DNA from: Ruegeria sp. R14_0
GTDB lineage: Bacteria > Pseudomonadota > Alphaproteobacteria > Rhodobacterales > Rhodobacteraceae
Direction of reading: 5' to 3'
Assembly: GCF_017743975.1 (NCBI RefSeq)
Contig: NZ_JAGHRC010000004.1
Span: 468,618-532,617, forward strand
Length of the DNA stretch: 64,000 nt
The position numbers and the translations under genes are program-made. Below are positions 55,155-63,971 of the stretch, in pieces (positions within the stretch are counted from its first letter, which is position 1; each line of letters opens with the position of its first letter). Under the pieces are notes generated by a model that did not search any database, was not told the origin of the DNA, and was given only the letters and a program-made list of their open reading frames with translations.

Positions 55155-56141
55155 TCACGCTAAATTCAGAACCGGTCCGTCTAGCAACCGGATCAAGTCC
55201 CCGAAATAGCCAGCAGATCTCGCGGGGCGGGTTGGATCCGATGTGATTGCAATCGCAAGATTGCGCCCGTGATGCGCCGCTATGATTTGACCTCCGTACC
55301 CCCGGGCCAGAGCGTAGCCGGACGGCGAGAGAAACCAGCCGTATCCGTATCCCAGCCCAGAGAATTGTGACCGGCCGTAGGCCTTGGTCGATGCGGCAAC
55401 CCAACTTTCGGGGATAACCTGATTGCTTGCAAAGACCCCCTTGTCCCTCAGTAAGACTGCGATCTTCAACATCGATCTGGGTGTCAGGGCCATCTCGTTA
55501 CCGCCCAGATAGTACCCCTGAGGATCCTGTGTCCAGGCCGGTATCTCGATTCCCAGTGGTGTCCCCAATCGTGCCCGCGCCAGCGTCAGCAGACTTTGCC
55601 CGGTCGCCTCGGTCAACGCCGCCCCGAGGATGTGTGTTGATCCCGTTGAGTACAACATGCGTTGCCCGGGCTCGGCCACCATCGGCCTGGTGAGAGCATC
55701 GGCGATCCAGTTGGGCGAATTGATCCATGCACCGTAGTTGCTGCCAGACGTCCGTTCCAAACCTGCCCGAAGTGTAACCAGATCTTCCATCGTGATTTTT
55801 TCGGAGCCCGGAGTTGCATTCGGCGGTAGCAACCGCGGTGCCACGTCTTGCAACGTAGCCTCGACCGAAGTGATTTCCTGTTTGTCGATTGCGGTTCCGA
55901 GCAACAGGGCAACGATGCTTTTCGAACAGGATTTGATGTTTGCCGGACGATCCAACCCGGGCCCTCTGGGAGCCTGTGCAAAGATGACGTCCTCCCCGCG
56001 CTGTATCTGCAGCGAATGGAGCTGCGGCAGGCGACCGATCCTCTCGCCAATCTCTTGGGTTTGCCCCCGCGCAATGAACGGCGCAGACACAGTGGCGGTC
56101 GAAGCTATCAGGAACGAACGACGTGTAATCATAGCCTTCAT
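55155..56141 (-). CDS. Class C beta-lactamase-like serine hydrolase, exported by Tat
   Basis: This 328-aa protein has an N-terminal Tat-type signal (ITRRSFLIASTATVSAPFIA). The penicillin-binding fold is marked by Ser71-x-x-Lys74 in SCSKSIVALLLGTA, the Tyr164 motif MLYSTGSTHILGAAL, MEDLVTLRAGLERTSG and GYGYGWFL; near the C-terminus ARGYGGQIIAA replaces the KTG box with GGQ, as in esterase- and EstB-like members. It may hydrolyse an ester or peptide in the periplasm rather than a beta-lactam. Start ATG 56141 (a second ATG at 56132 is possible). It is divergent from the transpeptidase-like gene. Confidence 0.88.
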   Translation of the reverse strand: MKAMITRRSFLIASTATVSAPFIARGQTQEIGERIGRLPQLHSLQIQRGEDVIFAQAPRGPGLDRPANIKSCSKSIVALLLGTAIDKQEITSVEATLQDVAPRLLPPNATPGSEKITMEDLVTLRAGLERTSGSNYGAWINSPNWIADALTRPMVAEPGQRMLYSTGSTHILGAALTEATGQSLLTLARARLGTPLGIEIPAWTQDPQGYYLGGNEMALTPRSMLKIAVLLRDKGVFASNQVIPESWVAASTKAYGRSQFSGLGYGYGWFLSPSGYALARGYGGQIIAAHHGRNLAIAITSDPTRPARSAGYFGDLIRLLDGPVLNLA

Positions 56142-56333
56142 GTGGACGCTAAACCGAAGATGTCCAGTCGCTCGATCCGTCTTTAAACCCGAGTTCCATC
56201 AAAAACGGGACCTAAGACTAAGGAGTTGGGGCTTTCGGCAACAGTATCTCTCGATCCGAAAAATTTCACCCAATGTCAGGCCACATTTGCGTGTTAGAGT
56301 GGATCCGAGGATAGTCTAGCAGGAGCAGTCCCG

Positions 56334-57314
56334 TTGCGACCTAATTCACTCCGTCTCTCCATCGCCATCCTGATCGTTGCCGTAGTTGCTGGCTCGTTGC
56401 CCAGTCGAGGCGATGCGTTGTCAAAAGAAATTCCAGCATGGCTGCAAAAACACGTAGGCACGTCTGAAGGTCAAATCGCGCCGATCGTCCTTGAGCGAGC
56501 GCGAGCGCTTTATCGGAAGAAGCTACGGCAAGGCGAAGTTTCGAACCCCTGCTATCTGGCAAAAGACGCCACGCGTCCCAGCACCGCGCGGAATGGAAAC
56601 CCTGGGCGTCGGTTTTACGTGATTTGCGAAGCGCAAAGGTCATTCCGCGCCGTTTCATCCGGTTATGGTAATGGGCGAAAACTGCAGCGGGCCAATTTCG
56701 CAAACGGTCGACAATGCGCGAAGAACTTCAGCAACGCGGAAGGCTCGAAGCTGACCGCAGGTGGGTCATACGTTACGGCCGAGACCCGGACCTCGTTCAA
56801 AGGGTATTACCGGCAGTCCGGCGCGACGAGGCCATTCTACCGGACATTTCTGTTGTTTGACGGCGAAGGAGAAACAAGCAACGCCCGGGAACGTGCCATC
56901 GGAGGTCATCCTGCTGTTTTCCTAAAGTGGCAATGCCGCTTCAAGAACACACAGAGCGCACATGCCGATAAGGATGGATATGTCCCTTACGGCAAGCTCG
57001 TGAACTATACAGGCGGTCGTAGCAACGGTTGCACAACCTGGTCGCAATCCGCTTCAAAAGAGATTTTGGCACTTGTCGAAGGTAACCCGACCACCCTGTA
57101 TATCTATCCTGAATCGAAGGATATTAACGCGGTTGCCAAAGCGGTGAAGCAGGGAAAACCGCTTTCGCGCGCGGGCGTCTACTGGAACGCTGCATGTCTG
57201 AAGACAATTGGCGCTCCCAAGTTTTGGCCGAAAAGAACCTTACAGCCGATCATCAATCAATGGCGGGCATCCCTGCCCAAACAACCACCACTTGAACTGC
57301 CGATTTGCCGATAG
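56334..57314 (+). CDS. L,D-transpeptidase-like (YkuD_2-type) exported protein
   Basis: This 326-aa protein has an N-terminal hydrophobic signal (LSIAILIVAVVAGSLPSRGDA) and a catalytic-looking C-terminal region with SNGCTTWSQSAS, where Cys233 fits the nucleophile of the YkuD family; His192 in GGHPAVFLKW or His210 is a candidate partner. The FLLFDGEGETSNARERAIGG strand is in the expected place. Such enzymes form 3-3 peptidoglycan cross-links or attach lipoproteins. The start is TTG 56334, with AGGAGC 7 bp upstream. It is alone, divergent from the serine hydrolase. The YkuD_2 assignment rests on the motif and the size. Confidence 0.68.
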   Translation: MRPNSLRLSIAILIVAVVAGSLPSRGDALSKEIPAWLQKHVGTSEGQIAPIVLERARALYRKKLRQGEVSNPCYLAKDATRPSTARNGNPGRRFYVICEAQRSFRAVSSGYGNGRKLQRANFANGRQCAKNFSNAEGSKLTAGGSYVTAETRTSFKGYYRQSGATRPFYRTFLLFDGEGETSNARERAIGGHPAVFLKWQCRFKNTQSAHADKDGYVPYGKLVNYTGGRSNGCTTWSQSASKEILALVEGNPTTLYIYPESKDINAVAKAVKQGKPLSRAGVYWNAACLKTIGAPKFWPKRTLQPIINQWRASLPKQPPLELPICR

Positions 57315-57468
57315 CGGTTGGTGCACGTTTTTTGGGTCTGGTCTGGCTTTCGATGTCTAGGAGAGGATGCGAAAGGCGACAAGCCTCGCTAAACCATGGA
57401 GGGCAAGGCAAAGGGATTTGACGTCGACGCTGTCCCACTAGCGGAATTGGAAAAAGGCACCCGTTTCC

Positions 57469-57738
57469 TTAACCGAAAATACGCTCGCCTTGCTCGTCAA
57501 TTACTTGTTTTGCCTTGGTGATGCTGAAGCTTTCGGCCTGATCCCTGCTTTCAAAGACATCTGCCCGGATCACCGTATGGGTCTTGCGATCTCCGTCGAT
57601 GTTTTTTTCGATACGGGCCGACAGGCGATACTTGCCACCCTCGGAAATCAAATCGGGGAAGATATCGAACCCTTTGTACGAGACCGGTTGCGGCTCCGGC
57701 TTTTCACCGCCACCAAAGAGTTTTGATAAGATTGACAT
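57469..57738 (-). CDS. HlyU-family protein
   Basis: This 89-aa protein resembles the HlyU-family transcriptional activator annotation of alphaproteobacteria (MSILSKLFGGGEKPEPQPVS, YKGFDIFPDLISEGGKYRLS, DVFESRDQAESFSITKAKQV). It has no clear helix-turn-helix, so regulation is only a family label. ATG 57738 has AAAGGA 8 bp upstream; the longer frame to 57816 is not conserved. It is isolated between the transpeptidase-like gene and the IS110 relic. Confidence 0.75.
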   Translation of the reverse strand: MSILSKLFGGGEKPEPQPVSYKGFDIFPDLISEGGKYRLSARIEKNIDGDRKTHTVIRADVFESRDQAESFSITKAKQVIDEQGERIFG

Positions 57739-58060
57739 AGGGCGGATCCTTTCAGCGTTGCTCTGATCGAAGATTAACCCCGCACAGAACCTGGGTGAAG
57801 CGCGTTGTTCGGTCAATTCACACGCGCCTCGACCTCAGAACACTTTTCGCGAACGGTTCGAATGTCCCGATCCGCCGCGAAGGGACAGGCATCAGAAATA
57901 GCAACATCAGACGTGGGAGCCTCCATTGAGTTTGAACGAGTGCTCACGCGTTTTTTGGTTCGATAGGCCCATAGCGGATGGAGTGGGTGGCTCCTGCTCC
58001 ATCGGCGTTGCGATGCGCAATACTGCAGTTGTCTTGGACTGCTAGGAAAGGAACCACCCA
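57739..58060. other. Intergenic stretch with IS110 left-end inverted repeat
   Basis: This 322-bp region carries no gene. TGGGTGGCTCC at 57984-57994 and GGAACCACCCA at 58050-58060 form an inverted repeat (10 of 11) about 55 bp apart, just before the IS110 relic start. IS110 elements keep a structured non-coding RNA in this region; a degraded copy is possible but cannot be shown here. Confidence 0.45.
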
Positions 58061-58480
58061 GTGACAGTTACAACAGTTGGACTGGATCTGGCCAAGGACG
58101 TGTTCCAGGTTCATGGGATTTCAGCCGCTGGCCGAAAGATATTCAACAAGAAGATCAAGCGCCTGAAGTTGCTTGCGTTTTTCGAGACCCTTCCGCGCTG
58201 TGTTGTCGGCATGGAAGCCTGCGGCTCTGCCCGCTATTGGGGCCGTGAACTCAGCAGCCTATGTCAAACCCTATGTAAAGTGCGGCAAGACCGACGCAGC
58301 TGATGCTGAAGCGATCTGCGAGGCCGTCCGCCGGCCAACAATGCGGTTCGTCAAGGTGAAATCGGAAGACCAGCAGGCAATCCTGGCGCTGCACCGCACC
58401 CGAGATCTCGCGGTCCGGCAGCGCACGCAGCTGGCGAATATGATCCGAAGCCTTCTGCGCGAATTCGGCCATGTACTACG
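58061..58480 (+). pseudogene. Truncated, frameshifted IS110-family transposase
   Basis: A GTG start with GGAAAGGA upstream opens VTTVGLDLAKDVFQVHGIS, typical for IS110 DEDD transposases. After VVGMEACGSARYWGRELSS a deletion of about 30 bp shifts the frame, and the reading continues with AYVKPYVKCGKTDAADAEAI and CEAVRRPTMRFV, then LHRTRDLAVRQRTQLANMI. The second acidic motif and the whole C-terminal half with the catalytic Ser are missing; after about 58480 no transposase sequence remains. The relic sits beside the ROK/fructose locus. Confidence 0.88.
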
Positions 58481-58720
58481 GAGCGGGATAAGCCCGTGTC
58501 TTCATCTCACACAAACCGCGAGGGAACGCCTTGTTTGGATATCTGCTATGCGCAGCTGGGGGAAATTGGAATGCTCAGCAGCCGGCGCAAAGCAGCCCTC
58601 AGTTGCTACTTGTTACACGGCACTGCAACTGCCCAAAAAGGGGGTCGTTCTAAGGCCGTCAACTTGAGCAGGACTCGCGGTTTCGTCCTAGCTAGAAAGC
58701 TTGCCCCCAATGAGTTGCGA

Positions 58721-59932
58721 CTACATACCAGAAAGCCCAGCATTAGTATCTAATAGAAACTGGCGGAAAATCGGGCTGCTCGCAGCACCAATGCCTCGGG
58801 CGTTTTCCCCGACTGCTGCTGCTTCCACAACTGGAGGAATTAAACCGCGTTTGTCTTGGTTGATTAGGTATCGACGAACCCGTGAGACCAGCTCTTCCCG
58901 CACTTCAGGTGGAAATGCACCGTCAATGAAAATCGCCTCAAAGTCGATGACCGCGCAAATAGACAGTGCAGCCTTGGCCAATTCCTGCGCCGTCGTACCG
59001 ATCCATGGCTCGACATAGCGAGAGATGCTGCTCCAATCCTGAGGCTTCTTCCAGAGAATTTCAGGATCGACACCTGCTTCGATCAATCTGTCCTCGAGCA
59101 GGAACAGCGAAGCTGTGTCGATTAGTTGCTGGCTTTCACCCAATGGGCCCGTAGTCCGCATAGCGCCTAACGCACCGGCATTGCCTTGGTTGCCCTCGAA
59201 TACGGTGCCGTTCAATGCGACGCCTCCGCCGATCATCGAGCCGATGAAAAAATAGAAGTAATCCCGATACTCAGCCCCGCGGCCATAAAGGTGCTCCGCA
59301 TGACAGGCTGCCGTGGCGTCGTTAACCACAAAAACCGGCAAGTCGCTGAACTTGGCGACCTCGGAGAAGAAATTCACGTTTTTCCATGACCTGAATTTCT
59401 TGGCGGCGAGCCCAGACAGATCATGCCATTTCCAAAGCTCGAACGGGGTGCCGATCCCGATACCGCACACGCGGTCGCGAAGACGTTGAGGTTCGCGAGA
59501 GAGAAGTGTTTCCAGGCCAGACTCCAGAAACCCGAAAATGACCTCTGGCAACGGATAGTCGTATGTCGTGGACAGTTGGTGGCGCGGGTTGCCCATAAAG
59601 TCGATCAAAAGCAGATCGGCGCTGCGCCGCCCGATCTTCATGCCAACTGAAAGGATGCCTTCCGCGTTGAGCTGCATAGGGACTGAGGGCTTACCTACTT
59701 TTCCGCGCAAAGGGGTTCCGCGTCTGAGAATCTCGTCCTTTTCCAGCTTGCGAAGAATAATTGAGACAGTCTGAGGAGACAGGCCCGTTAGTCGCGCGAC
59801 GTCGGCACCCGCAGCAGGGCCATGCCTTTGTAAAACCGTCAAAATCAAACGTTCGTTGTGATCGCGAACCCCGCTTTGGCTTACCCCGCCAGTTAGTGCT
59901 TTTAGCGCTTCTCTTTCCATAAGCCTGAACAT
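58721..59932 (-). CDS. ROK-family transcriptional regulator
   Basis: This 403-aa protein joins a MarR-like winged helix (residues about 20-80: LTVLQRHGPAAGADVARLTG, LSPQTVSIILRKLEKDEIL) to a ROK sugar-kinase-like domain (VCGIGIGTPFELWKW, VFVVNDATAACHAEHLYGRG, FFIGSMIGGGVALNGTVFEG). The usual zinc motif CxCGxxGC is absent; GNQGNAGALGAMRT stands near its place, so it is atypical. It is divergent from frcB and the likely repressor of the fructose transporter genes, responding to a sugar or sugar phosphate. Start ATG 59932; ATG 59920 is an alternative. Confidence 0.88.
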   Translation of the reverse strand: MFRLMEREALKALTGGVSQSGVRDHNERLILTVLQRHGPAAGADVARLTGLSPQTVSIILRKLEKDEILRRGTPLRGKVGKPSVPMQLNAEGILSVGMKIGRRSADLLLIDFMGNPRHQLSTTYDYPLPEVIFGFLESGLETLLSREPQRLRDRVCGIGIGTPFELWKWHDLSGLAAKKFRSWKNVNFFSEVAKFSDLPVFVVNDATAACHAEHLYGRGAEYRDYFYFFIGSMIGGGVALNGTVFEGNQGNAGALGAMRTTGPLGESQQLIDTASLFLLEDRLIEAGVDPEILWKKPQDWSSISRYVEPWIGTTAQELAKAALSICAVIDFEAIFIDGAFPPEVREELVSRVRRYLINQDKRGLIPPVVEAAAVGENARGIGAASSPIFRQFLLDTNAGLSGM

Positions 59933-60107
59933 AAACCCCTTGTTTTCTTATGAAAAGATGCCGAAGCAAATTAATAAATAAACTTTATTTATTTATTGAC
60001 ACGAAGGCTAGAATCGCGGTTTCCTTGAACGCAACCTGCATTGGAGGATGGAGGTGGGTCTCGCTGTCAAGCCACGCGGGACAAAAACAACTTTCTGGGA
60101 GGACAAC

Positions 60108-61127
60108 ATGAGAAATCTACTCAAGCTTGCCGCATCAGCTACTGTACTCACACTCGCTGCTGCATCTGCTCAAGCGGCCGGGGAGACGGTTTGCCTGATC
60201 ACAAAGACAGACACCAATCCATTCTTTGTTAAGATGAAAGAAGGTGCCACAGCCAAAGCTGAAGAGCTTGGTATGACTCTAAAGGCCTTCGCGGGCAAGA
60301 TCGACGGCGACCACGAAACTCAGGTTCAGGCCATTGAAACGTGCATCCTTGATGGAGCAAAGGGAATTTTGCTGACGGCGTCTGACACCAGCTCGATTGT
60401 CCCTGCGGTTCAGCAGGCGCGGGACGCCGGCCTGCTGGTAATTGCTTTGGACACACCGCTGAGCCCGATTGACTCCGCCGACGCAACATTTGCCACGGAT
60501 AACTACAAGGCAGGCTTGTTGATTGGCCAATGGGCAAAGGCAAAAATGGGTGACGGGGCAGCGGACGCCAAAATCGCAACGCTGGACTTGAACGTTAGTC
60601 AGCCAACAGTGGATGTTCTACGTAATCAGGGCTTCCTCGACGGTTTCGGAGTGGACCTGGCGGATCCAAATGTTATCGGCGATGAGACCGATGCCCGACT
60701 GGTCGGAAGTGACGTGACCGACGGCAACGAAGAAGGCGGGCGCCGCGCCATGGAGAACCTTCTGGCAAAAGACTCGACGATCAATGTGGTTCACACAATC
60801 AACGAGCCGGCAGCAGCAGGTGCATATGAAGCCTTGAAGTCGATTGGTCGCGAAAACGATGTGCTAATTGTTTCGGTCGATGGCGGCTGCCCTGGCGTGC
60901 AAAATGTACAGGCCGGTGTAATCGGGGCGACAAGCCAGCAATACCCGCTGTTGATGGCTTCGCTTGGTGTTGAGGCTGTGAAGAAATGGGCCGAAGAGGG
61001 CGTTAAGCCTGAAAATACACCGGGCAAAGACTTCTACGATACCGGTGTAGCGCTCATCACGGACCAGCCTGTTGATGGCGTGGACTCAATTTCAGTCGCC
61101 GAAGGTTTGGAACTCTGCTGGGGCTAA
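60108..61127 (+). CDS. frcB: Fructose ABC transporter substrate-binding protein
   Basis: This 339-aa periplasmic protein has a signal peptide ([20 protein letters not shown] to AQAA) and the sugar-binding fold of the RbsB family: [77 protein letters not shown] and [20 protein letters not shown]. Many stretches match my memory of sinorhizobial FrcB, so fructose (and perhaps mannose or ribose) is likely. ATG 60108 has GGGAGG 6 bp upstream. It is the first gene of frcB-frcC-frcA. Confidence 0.92.
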   Translation: MRNLLKLAASATVLTLAAASAQAAGETVCLITKTDTNPFFVKMKEGATAKAEELGMTLKAFAGKIDGDHETQVQAIETCILDGAKGILLTASDTSSIVPAVQQARDAGLLVIALDTPLSPIDSADATFATDNYKAGLLIGQWAKAKMGDGAADAKIATLDLNVSQPTVDVLRNQGFLDGFGVDLADPNVIGDETDARLVGSDVTDGNEEGGRRAMENLLAKDSTINVVHTINEPAAAGAYEALKSIGRENDVLIVSVDGGCPGVQNVQAGVIGATSQQYPLLMASLGVEAVKKWAEEGVKPENTPGKDFYDTGVALITDQPVDGVDSISVAEGLELCWG

Positions 61128-61140
61128 CGCAGACTTAAAG

Positions 61141-61170
61141 GATGAGGCGCGCACGCGCGCCCCATCATTC
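61141..61170 (+). promoter_or_regulatory. Intercistronic hairpin between frcB and frcC
   Basis: GATGAGGCGCG and CGCGCCCCATC form an 11-bp stem with one mismatch around loop CACG, followed by ATTCCTTTC. It lies 13 bp after the frcB stop and may stabilise frcB mRNA so that binding protein exceeds permease. Confidence 0.65.
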
Positions 61171-61244
61171 CTTTCACCAGTAAACCGAAACTTCCTTTAC
61201 ACTGATCTCGCGGGCGCAAAACCAGCCGCGAAAAAGGGGGAGAT

Positions 61245-62315
61245 ATGTCTGAAGCAAACCAAGGCGCTCAGGGATTTGAAACCGCCGCAAATAAATCGGA
61301 AACCGTGGCGGAGTTCGAAGATCATCGGCACGGTGTGCTAGGGAGGTTACAGCACCTTCTCCACGTGAACCCGTCCTTTGTGCCGCTTATTGTGCTGGTC
61401 GGTGCAATCGTGATTTTCGGCCTACTTCTGGGCTCCAAATTCTTCTCACCCTTTGCCATGACATTGATCCTTCAGCAGGTTCAGATTGTTGGGATCGTGG
61501 CCGCAGCGCAAAGCCTGGTCATACTGACCGCTGGCATCGACCTGAGCGTCGGAGCGATTATGGTGTTTTCGTCCGTCATCATGGGGCAGTTCACATTCAG
61601 ATACGGCATCCCCGTGCCCATTGCGGTGATGTGCGGGCTAGCGATGGGAACACTGATCGGGGCCATCAACGGTTGGCTGGTCAGCCGCGTTAAGCTGCCG
61701 CCATTTATTGTAACCCTCGGGATGTGGCAGATCGTTCTGGCGACAAACTTCCTTTACTCCGCGAACGAGACCATTCGCAGTCAGGACATCGAAGCAAACG
61801 CCCCTTTCCTTCAGTTCTTCGGAACTAAATTTGCGATCGGTGGTGCAACGTTTACCGTGGGCGTGATCTTTATGCTCGTCCTGATCGCCGTGCTGGCCTA
61901 TGCGCTGAAACACACTGCCTGGGGACGGCATGTCTATGCCGTGGGTGACGACCCAGAGGCCGCTGAATTGTCTGGTGTAAACGTCCATAGGACGCTTATG
62001 TCCGTCTACATGTTGTCCGGCCTGATCTGCGCCTTTGCGGGCTGGGCGCTGATTGGACGCATCGGATCGGTCTCGCCGACATCTGGTCAATTAGCAAACA
62101 TTGAGAGCATTACTGCTGTTGTGATCGGCGGCATCTCTCTATTCGGCGGTCGGGGATCCATTTTGGGATCGTTGTTCGGAGCATTGATTGTCGGCGTATT
62201 TACCCTTGGACTGAGACTGCTGGGCGCGGACGCACAGTGGACCTTCCTGCTTATCGGGCTTCTCATCATCGCAGCGGTCGCAGTCGACCAGTGGATCAGA
62301 AAGGTATCGGGCTAA
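61245..62315 (+). CDS. frcC: Fructose ABC transporter permease
   Basis: This 356-aa inner-membrane permease of the RbsC family has about ten helices. Family marks are FAMTLILQQVQIVGIVAAAQ, LVILTAGIDLSVGAIMVFSS, WLVSRVKLPPFIVTLGMWQI, YAVGDDPEAAELSGVNVHRT (the ATPase-contact EAA-like loop) and ISLFGGRGSILGSLFGALIV. The start has GGGGGAG 4 bp upstream. Its TAA overlaps the frcA ATG (TAATG), so translation is coupled. Confidence 0.95.
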   Translation: MSEANQGAQGFETAANKSETVAEFEDHRHGVLGRLQHLLHVNPSFVPLIVLVGAIVIFGLLLGSKFFSPFAMTLILQQVQIVGIVAAAQSLVILTAGIDLSVGAIMVFSSVIMGQFTFRYGIPVPIAVMCGLAMGTLIGAINGWLVSRVKLPPFIVTLGMWQIVLATNFLYSANETIRSQDIEANAPFLQFFGTKFAIGGATFTVGVIFMLVLIAVLAYALKHTAWGRHVYAVGDDPEAAELSGVNVHRTLMSVYMLSGLICAFAGWALIGRIGSVSPTSGQLANIESITAVVIGGISLFGGRGSILGSLFGALIVGVFTLGLRLLGADAQWTFLLIGLLIIAAVAVDQWIRKVSG

Positions 62316-63097
62316 TGTCGGACATAACTCCAGTCGTCCAAGGCCGCGGGATCGTGAAGCGCTATGGCCACGTCACCGCCATCGATCATTCCGACTTTGA
62401 ACTGCGTCAGGGTGAGATCCTGGCCGTCATCGGGGACAATGGCGCAGGTAAGTCTTCGATCGTCAAAGCAATCTGTGGCGCTACGATCCCGGATGAGGGC
62501 GAGATTCTAATCGAAGGGAAGAAGGTAAATTTTACCTCTCCAATCGACGCTCGGAACATGGGAATCGAAATCGTCTATCAGCAGCTTGCCATGTCTCCTG
62601 CCCTTTCAATTGCGGACAACATGTTCATGGGTCGGGAGATCCGCAAACAGGGTTTCATGGGCAAGTACATGCGTCAGCTGGACCGGCCGGCTATGGAGAA
62701 TTTTGCCCGAGAAAAGCTAACTGAGCTTGGGTTGATGACCGTACAGTCGATTAACCAGGCTGTAGAAACACTGTCTGGTGGCCAGCGCCAAGGCGTTGCC
62801 GTTGCGCGTGCAGCCGCTTTTGCGACCAAGTTCATCATTATGGACGAACCCACAGCAGCTTTGGGTGTGAAAGAGAGCCGCAAGGTGCTTGAACTTATAC
62901 AAGACGTACGCGCACGCGGCATTCCTATCATCCTGATCAGCCACAACATGCCACATGTGTTCGAAGTAGCTGACCGAATCCATGTGCACCGGCTCGGCAA
63001 ACGGCTCTGCACAATTGATCCCAAGGATTACACAATGTCCGATGCCGTAGCGTTTATGACCGGCGCCAAAGAACCACCAAAAGAAGACGCAGCGTGA
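62315..63097 (+). CDS. frcA: Fructose ABC transporter ATPase
   Basis: This 260-aa ATP-binding subunit has Walker A GDNGAGKSS near residue 45, Q-loop EIVYQQLAMSP, signature LSGGQRQGVAVARAAA, Walker B FIIMDEPTAALG and switch His in ILISHNM. It is a single-domain protein, unlike the two-domain RbsA, which is how FrcA differs from ribose ATPases. The gene starts at 62315 in TAATG. Its stop overlaps the GTG of the broken frcK. Confidence 0.95.
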   Translation: MSDITPVVQGRGIVKRYGHVTAIDHSDFELRQGEILAVIGDNGAGKSSIVKAICGATIPDEGEILIEGKKVNFTSPIDARNMGIEIVYQQLAMSPALSIADNMFMGREIRKQGFMGKYMRQLDRPAMENFAREKLTELGLMTVQSINQAVETLSGGQRQGVAVARAAAFATKFIIMDEPTAALGVKESRKVLELIQDVRARGIPIILISHNMPHVFEVADRIHVHRLGKRLCTIDPKDYTMSDAVAFMTGAKEPPKEDAA

Positions 63098-63320
63098 TCG
63101 AGCAGGATGCAACGCGCGTGTGCGACCTGATCACCGCTTGGAGGTAGGTCGGGGTTCGGACGATTGCCGCGATCGCTGGCCCCCCTGCATCCGGAAAGTC
63201 GACCTAGGCAGAGACCGTTGTGCAATCGCCGAGCGCACAACAGAGCTAATCGATTCCGTTAGCCGCGCTGGTGCCTATGGATGGCTACCATTTGGAACCC
63301 GTCGCTGAAATTCTGCGCCG
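63094..63320 (+). pseudogene. Remnant of frcK, the kinase-like gene of the frc operon
   Basis: GTG 63094 overlaps the frcA stop (GTGA), as expected for frcBCAK operons. The first 17 codons (VIEQDATRVCDLITAWR) end at TAG 63145-63147. In another frame the rest reads RTIAAIAGPPASGKST with a kinase P-loop, a stop, AETVV, a second stop, then AALVPMDGYHLEPVAEILRR, which matches the next conserved block of these P-loop kinases. A frameshift and at least two stops make it inactive, and nothing of the C-terminal half is found after about 63320. Confidence 0.75.
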
Positions 63321-63813
63321 GGCTCAAGTTTTGTTTGTTTTCATACCGACAACGAAGTCGCTCAGTTGCCGCTATTACAAGATGAACGCTAAGTTCACCT
63401 GCTCAGCAGAAGATCAAAGTAACGAAGAATGCTATTTACGTCTGTTTGAGACAACAGTTCGGAACAAAGCTGCCATTAAGTGCAAAAGATGTTGCGACCA
63501 CAGCGAATGTCCGGAAGGTGGCCCTGCCACCCAGGGTTTTCAATTCCATTAAATGAGCCACCTCTCTGGACAACGGTCCTTGCGGCTCCAGCCGGTATAT
63601 CTTGCGCGGAACACATTTATCCAGTGCTTCGTAGTGGCACGCAGCGCCTCCATAAGCGTTGTAGGTCAGATCGGAAAGAAGTCGGATTGGGGTGCGCTTG
63701 CAATGCACACGAACGAGATGGCGTGCAGATCGAACTGGAGGGTGCCCTGGCGGCGATGATTGGGCTAGTCCAGAACGACAAAAGCCGCCTTGCGGCGGCC
63801 GGTACTATAAAAT
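63321..63813. other. Gene-free stretch after frcK remnant
   Basis: This roughly 490-bp region has only short frames without recognisable products. I see no promoter, RNA or mobile element that I can name. It is probably decayed sequence next to the broken frcK. Confidence 0.5.
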
Positions 63814-63858
63814 TGGTTTTGTGAGTAGGATTTGAACCTGGGGCCTTTGGGTTATGGT
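63814..63858 (-). pseudogene. tRNA-Met-like 3' half fragment
   Basis: On the minus strand it reads CCATAACCC, then AAGGCCCC, AGGTTCAAATCCTACTC and a final CCA. This resembles the anticodon-loop to CCA end of initiator tRNA-Met (CATAACCCGAAGG... AGGTTCAAATCCTAC), but there is no matching 5' half, so it is a relic. Confidence 0.55.
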
Positions 63859-63923
63859 TTGAAGGGACTGTGTCCGCCTTGGGGCCGTGAACGCGCTGAT
63901 AACGACGAGGTGAGATCGTAAAG

Positions 63924-63946
63924 CAAACAGTCCAGTGGACTGTTTG
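63924..63946. repeat. 11-bp perfect inverted repeat
   Basis: CAAACAGTCCA and TGGACTGTTTG form a perfect palindrome around one base. A partial third copy, CGGTCTGTTTGG, follows at 63956-63967. It may be a regulator or integrase site; no adjacent gene decides this. Confidence 0.6.
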
Positions 63947-63971
63947 TAGATCGAACGGTCTGTTTGGATTT

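Noticed and set aside
55008..55163. 51-codon frame on the plus strand between tRNA-Pro and the serine hydrolase
   Set aside because: No ribosome site, no recognisable product, and it overlaps the convergent gene end.
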